Source: Adiantum capillus-veneris
Lineage: Eukaryota; Streptophyta; Polypodiopsida; Polypodiales; Pteridaceae
Direction: 5' to 3'
DNA: 64,000 nucleotides
Assembly: GCA_014529385.2 (NCBI GenBank)
Contig: CM043953.1
Span: 62,931,872-62,995,871, forward strand
Shown piece by piece: positions 49,332 to 60,700 of the stretch. The translations under genes were made by a program, and so were the position numbers. The notes below the pieces were generated by a model, which had not been told where the DNA came from, made no database searches, and was given only the letters and a program-made list of their open reading frames with translations. Every line of letters begins with the position of its first letter. The stretch's first letter is position 1.

Positions 49332-50002
49332 ATGACTCACTTGCCCGAACGTGATGTCGATACTGTTTTTACGGCACAGTTTCCGAACAATTCAGACATC
49401 TTTCTTGTGCTACACCATCTCCAAAACTCAATAGGTGCACCGCATGACCTTAGATCAAATCTACTCAACGACTTGTTTGAGAGCTTCTTGCTTGAAAGAC
49501 ATGCTGTCCCGGGTGCATGCCTCTTCTTCCCTGCTGAGACAGGACCACTAGCGCAATGACGGCCACATAATTCTCGTCTTTGTATTCAACATGCGCCAAT
49601 TCACTTGCTCTTAGCCTCGACGTGTTAACGGCCTTTGCTTGCTTTGCGAGCTGTAGGTTAAAAGTGTATTTGAAAAGAAATGGAAGCATGGGAACAATCA
49701 TCTTGGGGATGCCATCAAAACCATTTCTTGCAAAGGGCATTCTACTCTCCGAAACAAGCAATGGCATCGCATACCTTCCCACCTTCACAACGTGCTCAAG
49801 CCGTGCACGTGTTGGATGGAAAGAAGATGAGGTGGCCACTTTGCATCAACTATCCTTGTCGCATGGGGCTTTGCCTGATGTTGAGGTGGTCCGCATGTTC
49901 CAGGCCAAGCACCCACACACGTTGCACACAACCCAGGCCGTGAAATGCAAGCTTTCACGCCTGAAGAAAGAGAAGGGCTTGGTCACTGGTGCTCAGATAT
50001 GA
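49332..50002 (+). pseudogene. N-terminal Rep-region open frames with a possible DNA-binding helix bundle
   Basis: Two overlapping frames (49332-49559 and 49580-50002) precede the Rep domain. The second contains WKEDEVATLHQLSLSHGALP and then VKCKLSRLKKEKGL, spaced like a Myb/SANT-type or other helix-turn-helix module. This is a shape-level impression, not a family match. They may be the N-terminus of the Rep-helicase protein or a separate small gene. Confidence 0.4.
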
Positions 50003-50017
50003 CGCACCCATGCCAGG

Positions 50018-53000
50018 TTGAGCAAGCCGATTAAGAGATACAACAAAAGCATCAAGGACAAGCCCATTACACCCTGCAAAAAATGTGGAGTCTTGCTATT
50101 ACGACGCCAGTTAACACGTCAGCTTCCGCCTTTAGTTGCAGAATCCACTTCGAGGAAGCGAAGATGCCATGGGGATGTGTACGTCTGCAACCAGTGCAAG
50201 AAACACTTGACAAGCGATAGCAATCGCCTATGGAGCTTGCAAGAGACAGGGTGCAATCCAGCGCTTCCTTTTGTGTCAGATCTAAACCCTGTAGAGACAC
50301 GCTTGGTCTCCATTCGTATCCCCTTCGCCAAGATACGTGAACTGACCATCATATGGGCTTAAAGGTAGCGTTGTCAATGTGCTTGTCAACTTGGAGAAGA
50401 GCCAGGCTGTGCTACCTTGCTTAATTGAGGATGAGGCCTCTGTCCTTGTGGGAATCAAATGGAAACTTGAATACGATAGATGTTACCTAAGCGACGTTGT
50501 GCGACCCCTGCTCACAATGCGTGCAACCACTACGCTGCTATCCACACCACTCTACACGAGAGAAGGTGTCACCATCAACAACAAGTGGCTTGCACACCTT
50601 TCTAGTCTAAGTATGGCTCCTGCAAATACCCTTAACAAAACTGCGCACGATGTTGAGCTTGAGGATGAACAGACTGATGTCATGCCTCATGGGGTCACAA
50701 GTGCGGGAGAGGTTGTTGATTACAGTGGCAAGATTCTTCATGTTGCACCTTGCGAGGGCAACTCACCGTTGGGCATCTTCATGGACGAGTATTGCGAGGA
50801 GTTGAGCTTCCCAACTCTTTTCTTCGGGTCCCTTAGAAGATATAGAGAAGCCGCAACCAAAGATTATCAAACGATTGCAAAGTGGGAGCTCCTGAACATC
50901 GACAAAAGATTCGCCCTAGACATCGAGAATTTATTTTTCAAGTCTATCAAAATCATGTCGGGACAAGTTGCTTCCTCTATTTGGGTGCGAATGCGCAAGG
51001 GAAAGCTAGGAGGTGCAGCGCTAACTGCAAGGCAAGTTGTAGAAGACACAAACATAGAGAGGCTTCTCAACTCAAGGTTAGGCTTTAGAGACTTTGAGGC
51101 ACTACGCACATCCCCCGACTACAAGGAAAAGATGAAAAAAAAAAGTCTTCGCAATGATCCGACAACTTGGACCGCCTACATTTTTTGTCACGTTCTCCTC
51201 TGCAGAGCGAAGATGGAAAGATCTTCTTGCTGCACTAGAGAAGTTAGTCCCGCTGAGCCAAGAGCCCGAGGAGAGCCTGAGCTCGTTACCAACGTCGCCT
51301 CATTCGTGCCGATCCCATTACAAATGCTCGTGTCTACATCAACAAGTTCAACGCAATGAAACGGTTGTTGCGGACGGATTCCTCCATATGTGGCAAAATA
51401 CGAGACTTCTTTTTCATCACGGAGTTCCAAAGTTGCGGTAGCCAACATGATCATGGTTTGTTGTGGCTAGAAAATGCTCCATCACTCACAACGCACTCAG
51501 ATCAAGATATTGTACTGTTTGTAGATACCCACATACCATAGATGGATCCATCTTGCCCAATGATCTTTCTGGAGCTTACAAGTACAAGCACCATAAGGCT
51601 TGCCAAAAGAAGAGCAAAAGTTGCCATTTTGGATTTCCACGTTTCCCCATGCCATTCACAACTATTATCCGGCAAGGAATACTTGAGGCGAACATAGCTA
51701 GACAAGGTAAGCTTTACTGGCAACAAGTCGAAAGACAACTCAGCCAAATTGATTTACAAAATGCCCCTACATTTGAAGAATGGCTAGAACAAGTAAAACT
51801 CTCCATGGAACAGTAGTTGCTTGCATTGCAAGCAACTATCTCAGGACCCACTATTTTCCTCAAGCGCAAACCAAGCAATATATTCACAAAAAACTTCAAC
51901 AAGTCAATAGCTTCACTTTGGAATGCAAACACAGAAATACAGTTTGTGCTAAACGCACATGGAGCTGCAAGCTATTGCACCTTATACATGACAAAAATGG
52001 ACAATAAATTAATAGGAGCAATCAAGGCACAGGTTGATCACTGTGTCGCAAACAATGCAACAATGTTGGAGAGACTACAAAAAGTTGGTAGCACAATCCT
52101 TAACACACAGCAAATTAGTTCATAGCAAGCTACTTACATATGCCTCTCACTTCCATTGCATGGCTCCTCTAGAGAATTCATATACATAAATACTAATCCA
52201 CCTGAAGAGCGAGCTCTAGTCCTAAAAAAAAAGAATTCCTTGCAAAAAATGCACCTTGACACGACATAAATCTTCTCCGCTTCCATCATTGACAAATATG
52301 CCTCCAGACCACACTCGTTCTTTGCCATGTGCTTGGCCCAGTTCGCTTCCACAACAAAAAATCCCTCCAAGCCTGACACGTTGCCACGGAGGACACACAT
52401 CGTACAATACGTTAGATACAATAAAGCCAAAGACCCTGACAACCACTATAGAGAACAATTCCTTCTCTTCTTGCCGTGGTCAAGCCATGAGAATGAGCAC
52501 CTACCCGAAGGTTCGTCTTGGATCGATGTATACACTTTGAACATTGTGATAGTGAAAAACAATGAATCACGGTTCGTTGCCGAACCAACTCCACTCGACA
52601 GATTCACAACAGCTGTCACAACCTCACGCAACACGAGAAGTGTAAGTTCCTTGAACGATTTCGACAATGCCAACGTGATGATCAACACCCCATCAAAGCA
52701 ACCGATGAAGAAACAATTTGCTTTGCATTTTTCCAAACATATTGGCATGACCAATGAGGATTTCCACGCATCAATAAAGAAGATAAACCCACAACAACGA
52801 CTCATCCTTGATGATGTCATGCTCAAAAAACGCATAGCGCCATCAAAAAAGATACATCTCTTCCTCACAGGTGGAGCGGGCATTGGAAAAACATTCACGT
52901 TGCTCTTGCAAGTCGAAGCCCTCATTCAAATCTACACGCATAAGTCGGGCCACAATGCTGACTTTCCTAAGGCACTCCTGATGGCATATATAGGCAAGGT

Positions 53001-54843
53001 AGCATTCAACATTGGTGGTACAACTATACACTCAGCTTTACATTTGCCTTTGATAACTACGGCACACATAAGCCTCGGAGCAGAAAAGCTAGATGCATTG
53101 TCCTTACTTTATCAAGATTTGGAGCTTGTAGTGTTTGATGAAGTCTCCTTGATAGGATCAAGTGTCTTCTCATTGGCTGACTCACGTCTTTGTGCCATCA
53201 AGAGAAAACACGACCAACCTTTTGGTGGCCTTGATGTCATACTCTGTGGTGACCTCTGCCAAGCTAGCCCAATCAAAGACTCCTGGATATTCACAAGCAA
53301 GAAGGCTCTTCTCGAGGTAGTCGCACCTTTGTACTGGCATGAATTCCCTAAGTGCTACAAACTAACGATCACAATGAGACAAACCAATGCACAGTTTATA
53401 GAGGTGCTCAACCGAATGAGAATTGGCTCGCACACCAGCAGCGACCTTGCAGACATTAACAACTCCTTTCACAGAGAGTTACCTGTTGACATAACCATAT
53501 CACACCTATTCTACTCTAACAAGGCAAAGGATGAACACAATGAAAAGGTCTTTGCACAATTGCCCGGTGAGCCACACATATCCAAAGCGATTGACAAGCG
53601 TGCCGCTTCTTGCAACAAAACAATAGCAATTCCATTGGATGCCAGGCAAACTGCGGGTCTCCAAGCAACATTGTGTCTGAAGCCAGGGCTAGTGGTCGAG
53701 CTATGCACTGGAAACCTAGACATTCTTGACGCCCTCGTCAATGGTGCAGAAGGCGTCTACAAGCTCTGCACTACATTCTCCGACATGACATGCCTTTGGA
53801 TTCAATTCACCAACCCCAGCATAGGGCAAAAGCAAAGGTATGACCACCGTCATCTTCACAACCCACTCACATTGCGTGGTTGGATGCAAATTCTCTGCAT
53901 CGCACGCGAATTCCAAATTGGAAAAAACTACTTCAACACCCTCACACACAAGCAATTCCCAGTTCAGCCTGCTACGGCCCGCACAATTCACCGATCACAA
54001 GGGCTTACACTCAACACAATGGCTTTCGACCCCAAAGGAATTAGGTCTCACGACCTCACATACACTGCTCTCACACGGATTTGTGACACTGCAAATCTAT
54101 ATTTGATAGAGAGCTTGCTACCCTGCAACATTCGCACCGACGCTTCTGTACTCAAAGAGCTCCACAGGTTGAAAACGGAAGTAGCTTATTCCCCCATCGA
54201 GAAGCAGCTACATCTCCACCAAGATACACATTACATTGTGCAATCACTGAATGTCGTCTCCCTTGGAAAGCATGCAAAGGATATCATCCACAACAAAAGC
54301 TTGATGGCCTCCGACGTCCTCTGCCTGCAAGAGACTCGACAACATACGACAACCATTCCAGGCTTCCAGAGCATATCCTCAACACAACCACATGGCATCT
54401 CCATTCTCCATAAAAGCAACCTAATACCTACACAAATACACATCTACATAAATGAAACACTTGAAACGATCCATGCAACTTTCCACTGCGCCAACAAGTG
54501 CCCGACGACAGTCATTTCACTCTACAGGGCACCGACATCATCACTCCCACGGTTCCTACAGAGCATCTCCAATATTCTCGATTCAACCCGCACCATGCAA
54601 CCACTAATCATAATGGGAGATTCCAACATTGACGCACTTGAGGAAACCAACACATATAGAACACTCTCCACCCTCATTCTCCAGCACGGGCTCCACCAAT
54701 TGATACACCATCCAACCACTGTACACAACTCTATGCTAGACCACATATGGGTTAGCAATGACCCGCCGCAAACCATGTCTAGCACCAACTACAACTACTG
54801 GTCCGACCACTCCACTACATACCTCCTCATCGCCAAAAACTAA
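50018..54843 (+). pseudogene. Helentron Rep-helicase-endonuclease, lightly decayed
   Basis: The N-terminal zinc region (50018-50362) has CKKC and CNQCKKHL then PALPFVSDLNPVETRL, typical of Helitron proteins. The Helitron-like N domain follows (50379-51150), then Rep. HUH is QHDHGLLW (codons 51446-51454) and a second zinc cluster lies at 51500-51650. Two tyrosines spaced Y-x3-Y-x2-K are at 51973 and 51985. The helicase has Walker A GGAGIGKTFTL (about 52870), VFDEVSLIG (about 53140), GDLCQASPI and TIHRSQGLTL. The C-terminal EEP domain (54230-54840) has LCLQETR, IIMGDSNID, LDHIWVS and YWSDHST. Frameshifts lie near 50362, 51155, 51290 and 51535. From 51463 to the stop one frame holds, with TAG at 51814, TAG at 52123 and TAA near 52267. 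The 838-residue tail from 52327 is fully open. Confidence 0.85.
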
Positions 54844-55099
54844 CCTTCTCTTGCTTTCTGCAGGCCATTGTGAGTTCTCACCTTGTATTGATAAGCAATG
54901 AGTCTTCTTATGAACAACGACAAATTTTTAATCTTAGGAGAAATTTAATCTCACAACCAAGGGTATTTTGGAAAATTTGAAGGGCATTTTGGAAATTTAT
55001 GACAAATATTGGGGGTGTTTTGGGAATTTTTAAAATTTGAGGGGTATTTTGGGAATTTTCACAAATTACAAAGGTATTTTGGTAATTTTCCCGAAAGAA

Positions 55100-57000
55100 A
55101 ACCCCTGTTGGAAACAGTTTGTGCCGGCAAAGAATACATTCTCATTAGTTGCCTTGGACCTCTACAACCCAAACTTCAATTGCCCATGTTTTTGGGTCTC
55201 GATAATCAAATCCATTGAGAGCTAGTCTTTCTCCTGGGCGACCATGGAGTGAACTTTTTGATTGATCTTGTTTAACAAAACTAGACTCACTAGTTGGGGA
55301 GGCAACTATCTATTTTGCACAAGAATTGGGATGTTTGTGAGAAAGTCGCTCGGTTTTTTCTTTGCTCGAGAATGGTCGCTCGCCGTTCGGTAAGACTCCA
55401 AATATACAAGTGGATGAGGGCAAAGCTAGACGAGGGTACAACTTGAAATCATTTACTACGGGGCAAGTATAACTCATGGTCGACAGGTGATCTACAAGAA
55501 TCGTCAAGGGACGACACCCTTCTTGTGCGAGGATGGCATGTATCAGAATGACATAAAGGTGCTACATAATCGTGTGGTCGCACCTTCAAGTAGTTGCTAG
55601 GGGTGTGTGAGCATTGTGTGAGAGAGATTGAAAAGATGCATCATTGTCTGAAGTTGAAAGAGAGAGGGTAAAAAGAAACGATAATAAAAAATAAAGTCTG
55701 CCACAATCAAATGCATGGTGACTAGGATGGTATGTGGGTGGTGGCAAAAACTATAGTCCAAAAGGAGAGGAGGCGGGCAGTTGGAGAGTGAGACAATACT
55801 GAGGCATGCAAGCCACCAAAAAAAAGGTGTGAGAGCCACAAATTAGGTTGGTGTGATTTGGCGGCTCCAAACCTGTATGGTCCAATATGGAGGGTTGCAT
55901 AGTTTAATGGGAGGATGAGCTTGATGCATGGCAATATTGGCAAATTTGTAGGCGGACAAGTGTGGCATGCAGTGGCAGTTGACTGTCGACGGCTGCTATA
56001 GTGCTTGGTTTGATATGTGTGCATGTGCAGTCTAGTAAGACTAGCCTCCAATACCTGGAGCCAAAAAAGGGGCCATGTGGTTAAGGGTAGGTGCTTCCAT
56101 GCAAGCACACACAATTCTAAGCAATTGACATTGTTGGACAGTCGAACGGCACGCCGCCGCTATTGGTCCTCCAAGAATGGCTAATGTCTATGTTTTCATG
56201 TTGCATATGTGCATCATAGTGATCATCCACGACTGTAATTTGCTTTTACGCACCGTACTCATGTAGCACCCTTGATCATGTGGCTCAAAAGGTGCGATCC
56301 CGTCACCCTCGTCATCATCTCCTCATTAATGCAAAAGAAAGAATTTTCTTTTTCCCCTTGGATGGTATATTAGCATTGCATCCCACAGTGACCATTTGTT
56401 GCTTGGTAACGTGGTATATTTCTCCCTTAACTCTTGCACCTTGATCTCAGGCACATGGTTGCACAGTGTTGAGGATTAAAAGCATCTTTTTGCATCCCAC
56501 GGTGACCATTCCTTGCTTGGTAACGTGGTACATCTCTCCCTTACTCTTGCATCTTGATCTCAGGCACATGGTTGCATGGTGTTGAGGATTAAAAGCCCAT
56601 CTTTTTGGCATCTTCTTCCTTCTCTTGAGATTTGAGAGGTTCCCTCAATCTCTTCTTCTTATCAAACTACGTTATCTAATACTAATTAATCTCCTAGCTT
56701 ATAGAGATATTCCCACCAATCAATGTACATATGTATATCAATTTTTCTTTTGTGTGTCTAATTAAAACCATTTTGTTAAATGGTATGTCTCTTATGAGCT
56801 CATACAACCCCCTATTAGAAATATGCAAAAGTCATAAACTCCTTCACTTCATACATCAAGCGCTTTGACAATGAAGGCAAAAAATCAATGTCTGTAAAAA
56901 CAAATGGGAGCCTAGAAGTAGATAAAATTTGCAAGAACTTAGTTGCATCAATATTGCACAAATAGAAATCCTCCAAAGCAACCATTTGTGCATTACCAAG
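55100..57000. other. Unassigned region with a ~125 bp tandem duplication
   Basis: No gene is supported. CATCCCAC(A/G)GTGACCATT, GCTTGGTAACGTGGTA and CTTGATCTCAGGCACATGG recur in two adjacent copies between about 56376 and 56610. The minus-strand open frames at 55597-56114 show no recognised motif. Confidence 0.45.
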
Positions 57001-57008
57001 GACATCAA

Positions 57009-57024
57009 CCTGGCTCTGATACCA
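57009..57024 (-). other. Initiator-Met tRNA-type primer-binding site of a retroelement remnant
   Basis: The minus strand reads TGGTATCAGAGCCAGG, the standard copia primer site. The plus strand beside it starts TGCTACAGCCGG at 57026, as the inner edge of an LTR would. An LTR should therefore extend to the right from 57026, with internal sequence to the left. The open frame at 56856-57065 overlaps it and reads from the site into the internal side. LTR length and partner are not identifiable here. Confidence 0.6.
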
Positions 57025-57029
57025 ATGCT

Positions 57030-59004
57030 ACAGCCGGAGTTGCTGTCGTGTGGCTTCGCTTCCATGATGAGAAAAAGAGAAAAGGATGTAGGTTAAGGTT
57101 CTTTTAACATTAAATGTTTATTGAGTAGTGAGTAGGGCTTGATAACAGGCAAGGGTTGATGCTAAATGTGTGCCAAATGCGGCCTTAAGGGGTCAGAAAC
57201 TATGCTTTTCATGTTGAAAGTGAGTATGTTTGACGTGAGTATGTTGAGAGTGAGTATGTTTGAAGTGAGCACAATGGGAGTTTACGGACTAGAATTGCAA
57301 AAAGTTGTACATGCCTATCTTTATGGCTCGTCAATTGGAGCTACTACGATGAGGAAGTTATGACAGTTTGAAGTTGAGCAGTTTGTAGACTTGTACCCAA
57401 ATGGGCAACTGCAAATGAGAAATTAAGGTCAAAGTAAGTGTATGGGCTTGAAGTGCTCATCTTGTGGAGCACTTTGGTCTTTTCAAATTAGCAATCGGAG
57501 CTTTGGTTGCCAAGATATTGCTAATTGAAGTTTCACCACCAGTTTTGCAACAAGTTGGTCGCCTCGGTCAGTGTGCCATCTAAATGTTTTGTAGCCTTTC
57601 CAAGGTTTGTATGTTCAATGTGTGGTATTTGAAGGCCATAACGATCTACAGTTCATCAATCGGAGCCTGAGATGATGAAATATTGAAGTTCAAAGTCGAT
57701 GGCGGCTGCAAGGTGGATGGGGCCAGATGAATTTTTCTAATTTTGACGGCCGGTGAGGATTGGAGGGCCCGACAAAGTCAATTAGTGGCAAGGTCCGTAC
57801 ACTCTGAAGCCAGCTAGCATAGCTTTTATTGGGATCTTATAGCTTGGGAAACCAACCATCAGACAATAAATGGCAAGGCAGTGAAGTGGGGATGAAAAAT
57901 GACTTTTCACGTATAAAATTTGGGGGGGTTTATCGAGTCTTGAGGCCTTGGCAGCTCTGGGAATTCCACGTGGCTACTAAAAATCCCATATGCAGGGCCT
58001 GTGGGTAAGCGCGCGCAGGGGGGGGGGGGGGGGGGGGGGGGGGGGTATTTAAATACTATTGTGCTCCTCCATAAGGCAAGCAAAGGACAAGCAAGTGATG
58101 AGCATGATGCAAGATATCAAAGAACAGATTCAAACTCTACCAAATTACTCAGATATTCAAGTACAAGTACGATCAAAATTAGAAGCTGTGATTGATGAGT
58201 GTTTACTTTAAGCCCCTTGCCATCAAGCTCACATAACTGGTAAGTACATGCAAAACATCATAAGGTTTAAGCCTTGTCATCAAATGTCTAGCTTTATCAT
58301 TTCACAAATCTTTGAACCATATTCATCGTATCTCCAACACATTCAATTATGGAAAACCTTGTATAGTGAACCTCGCCAACCTCAAGTATGATCCAATTAG
58401 TTTTGCACATGTCTTGATCATCAAGCTCAACTCAGGGAACTCTATCAAGCCCAAGTATGCCTTAGCCTGTATGCACACGGAATGGTCATCAAGTCCTTCA
58501 ATTCAAGTTCCAGCAATGGAACCAACCCAAAAGATGTGAATATACTTCATCAATTGTCCAAAGAAGTTAAATGGAAGCTAGCCATATAAGCTTACTAATC
58601 ACAAAACCAAAAACCTTTTCCCTCATATCATAAATCCATAAACAAAATCTAGTGCCAAGCAACCTTCTACAAGAAATAACTTGTCCTCTGAATCTGCAAT
58701 TTGCACTTCAGTAGCCCCTGGGATCAAATGGGATAGTAAGAAATTGCCCCAACACTGGAGAGCATAATACCCACATGAGCATACATATCTTATACCAATC
58801 AACGTCGACCATTTTTGGTGTAGGTATGTTATTCCTAGATGCAACAAAAAGCAACTATAATGCATACCCAAAAGTACCCATCCGTATTGAACCTACTTTT
58901 GAAGATCCCTAGAATCTCCTAGATCAAATACCCTCAAGATCACATAGCATTGATGGGCCCCACAATATACTACAACATTGCCTGAAGCTTAGTGCAACAC
59001 CCAC
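57030..59004. other. Unassigned region, possibly LTR-derived, with poly-G
   Basis: No gene is supported. A G homopolymer of about 28 lies at 58019-58046. Short GAGTATGTT-type repeats lie near 57220-57265. Confidence 0.45.
58019..58046. repeat. Poly-G tract
   Basis: A G-run of about 28 bases, preceded by GCGCGCA. Confidence 0.95.
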
Positions 59005-59230
59005 TGTTGGAATTAGGGTTGCAGAGAAACACACACAGCTTGGAGAAGACGAAGGAAGCTCAAGGCACACAATAGAGACTGTGTTACTTGGTGTGCAATG
59101 GAAAGATAGATAGCCCCAGAGTGATGGGCATATATACAATGCACGGGGAAAAAATCTCCTAAAGAGGGAAAAAATGCCGCGGCGGTCCTAGTGTGTTCAC
59201 ACACATCAATACCACATGTATATGGTAACA
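59005..59230 (-). repeat. 3' LTR of the second copia element
   Basis: On the minus strand it starts TGTTACCATATACATG and ends CCCTAATTCCAACA, giving TG...CA ends over 226 bp. The preceding minus-strand AGGCGAGAT may be a weak polypurine tract. It lies directly downstream of the RNase H end of the minus-strand copia pol. The 5' LTR would be beyond 64000. Confidence 0.65.
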
Positions 59231-59305
59231 AATCTCGCCTGGAGTGATGCGGTGAACGAGAGCTGGCACATGAGTAAAGGGAAGTGCCATGCTCTGAGGA
59301 CATGA

Positions 59306-60700
59306 TCAGTCCACAAAGGGGAGTAAGCCCAAAGCTTTGCGGAAAGCTTCGAGCTTCTCACGAGACAATGCCTTTGTGAAAAGATCTGCAAGGTTGTCCT
59401 GTGTTGGCACATAAGCCAAGCTAATCTCTCCTGCTGAGAGCCTCTCCCTGACATAGTGGTAATGCACCTCAATGTGCTTTGTGCGAGCATGAAAAACAGG
59501 GTTCCTCGCAACTGCCAATGCACTCTGACTGTCAATGTAGATAGCGTAGGCAGTGTCTTGTCCAACACCCAAATTAGCCATAAGGCATCTAATCCATACA
59601 CACTCAACCGTAGCTGTGAAGACTACCCTGTACTCAGCCTAGAAACTCGAAGTGGCCACAGTAGGTTGCTTCTTGCTCAACCATGATATACATGAACTAC
59701 CGAGCATGAAACAAAAACCACTTGTGGACACTCGCGTGTCAAAACAACCAGTTCAATTTGAGTCCAAAAAAGCATGTAAATCTGGCGGCAATGATCCCCC
59801 CTTGGGATGAAACAAGCCAAGACATAAAGTGCCACTAAGGTAGTTAAAAATCCTCTTAACAGCCTGCCAATGCTTAGACCCTGGGCTATGCATAAATCTG
59901 CTGACCTGTGAGACTGTAAACTGAATATCTAGCCTCGTGTTGCATACATAAATGAGGCAGCCCACAGTACTTTGGTAAAGAGTGACGTCAACAGGATCGC
60001 CAGCATCATGTAGACTCAACTTCAAACTTGTTTCCATGGGAGTGGCAATAGGTTTGCAATCCTCAAGTCCAAACTTACATAGCAATGTCTCTATGTAACT
60101 TTTCTGACACAAGGCAATACCACCATCACACTACTTAAACTGTATGCCCAAATAATGATGCAACAGCCCCAAATCTTTCATCTTGAAAGTAGCATTCAAA
60201 TCAGCCTTAAATTCAACAATATGTCTCTCATTTGGTCCAGTGATCAGAAAATCATCTACATAAAAAACCACAATGAGAAGTACATCACCCTCACGCTTTA
60301 CATACAATGTGCTTTCTGTTGGACTGTTACGAAAGCCTTGTTTGACCAAATGAGTGCCAGCTTTCTCATACCAAACACGAGGAGATTGCTTCAACCCATA
60401 CAAAGCCTTGTTACATTTGCACACTTTGTTCTCTTGTCCTTTCTTGACAAAACCGCTAGGCTGCGTTAATAAAACTTCCTCAAATATATCACCATTCATG
60501 AAAGCAGTAACAATGTCTGATTGATGTACATCCCAACCAAAATGAGATGCCCATGCACATAGAAAACTCACAGTAGTCATACGACAAGTGGGAGCAAAAG
60601 TCTCTTCATAATCTATGCCTTTTTGCTGTGCATAACCCTTTGCAACAAGTTGAGCCTTATGGCGATCGATCTCACATCCGGCTTGTGTTTCAACTTGTAA
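59306..60700 (-). pseudogene. pol: Copia reverse transcriptase and RNase H (minus-strand part)
   Basis: One frame runs from about 60700 to 59306: DRHKAQLVAKGYAQQ, then ETFAPTC, GWDVHQSDIVTAFMNG, FYVDDFLITG (YVDD near 60260), LGIQFK, and RNase H with SQSALAVARNPVFHARTKH. Stops occur at 60131-60133, 59753-59755 and near 59640, with no frameshift. Upstream sequence (end of integrase to start of reverse transcriptase) is missing where it meets the inverted piece near 60700. Confidence 0.85.

Larger units (their letters stand above)
44200..54884 (+). mobile_element. Helentron/Helitron2-like rolling-circle transposon
   Basis: Ends are set by comparison with the empty site at 41386/41387: the insertion lies between two T residues. 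A hairpin TGGCCT-GTGGA-AGGCCA (44203-44219) marks the left end. GTGAG-TT-CTCAC (54870-54881) lies 2-3 bases from the right end. GGCCATAGTG and GGCCATTGTG recur at 44215 and 54863. The element encodes an RPA-like protein and a Rep-helicase-endonuclease, all on the plus strand. T-T insertion and a C-terminal endonuclease are reported traits of Helentron/Helitron2 elements, unlike canonical A-T-inserting Helitrons with 5'-TC and CTRR-3' ends. The last stop codon is about 40 bp from the right terminus. Confidence 0.8.
43897..55091. mobile_element. Second small TIR element, split by a 10.7 kb insertion
   Basis: The left half (43897-44200) starts GGAAAAATTACCAAAATATCC and matches 41153-41386. The right half (54884-55091) ends GGTATTTTGGTAATTTTCC and matches 41387-41623. 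The left half breaks off at CATCATCTT (44200), and the right half resumes at TGTATTGATAAGCAATGAGT (54884). The undisturbed copy has CATCTTGTATTGATAG. An alternative is that this is the long parent of the small element. The Helitron-type gene content and T-T junction favour insertion. Confidence 0.75.

Noticed and set aside
43897-55091. Reading the whole 11.2 kb as one autonomous TIR transposon
   Set aside because: The gene content is Helitron-type, the junction is T-T with terminal hairpins, and the empty copy at 41.2-41.6 kb explains the TIR halves as a pre-existing target. Kept as an alternative only.
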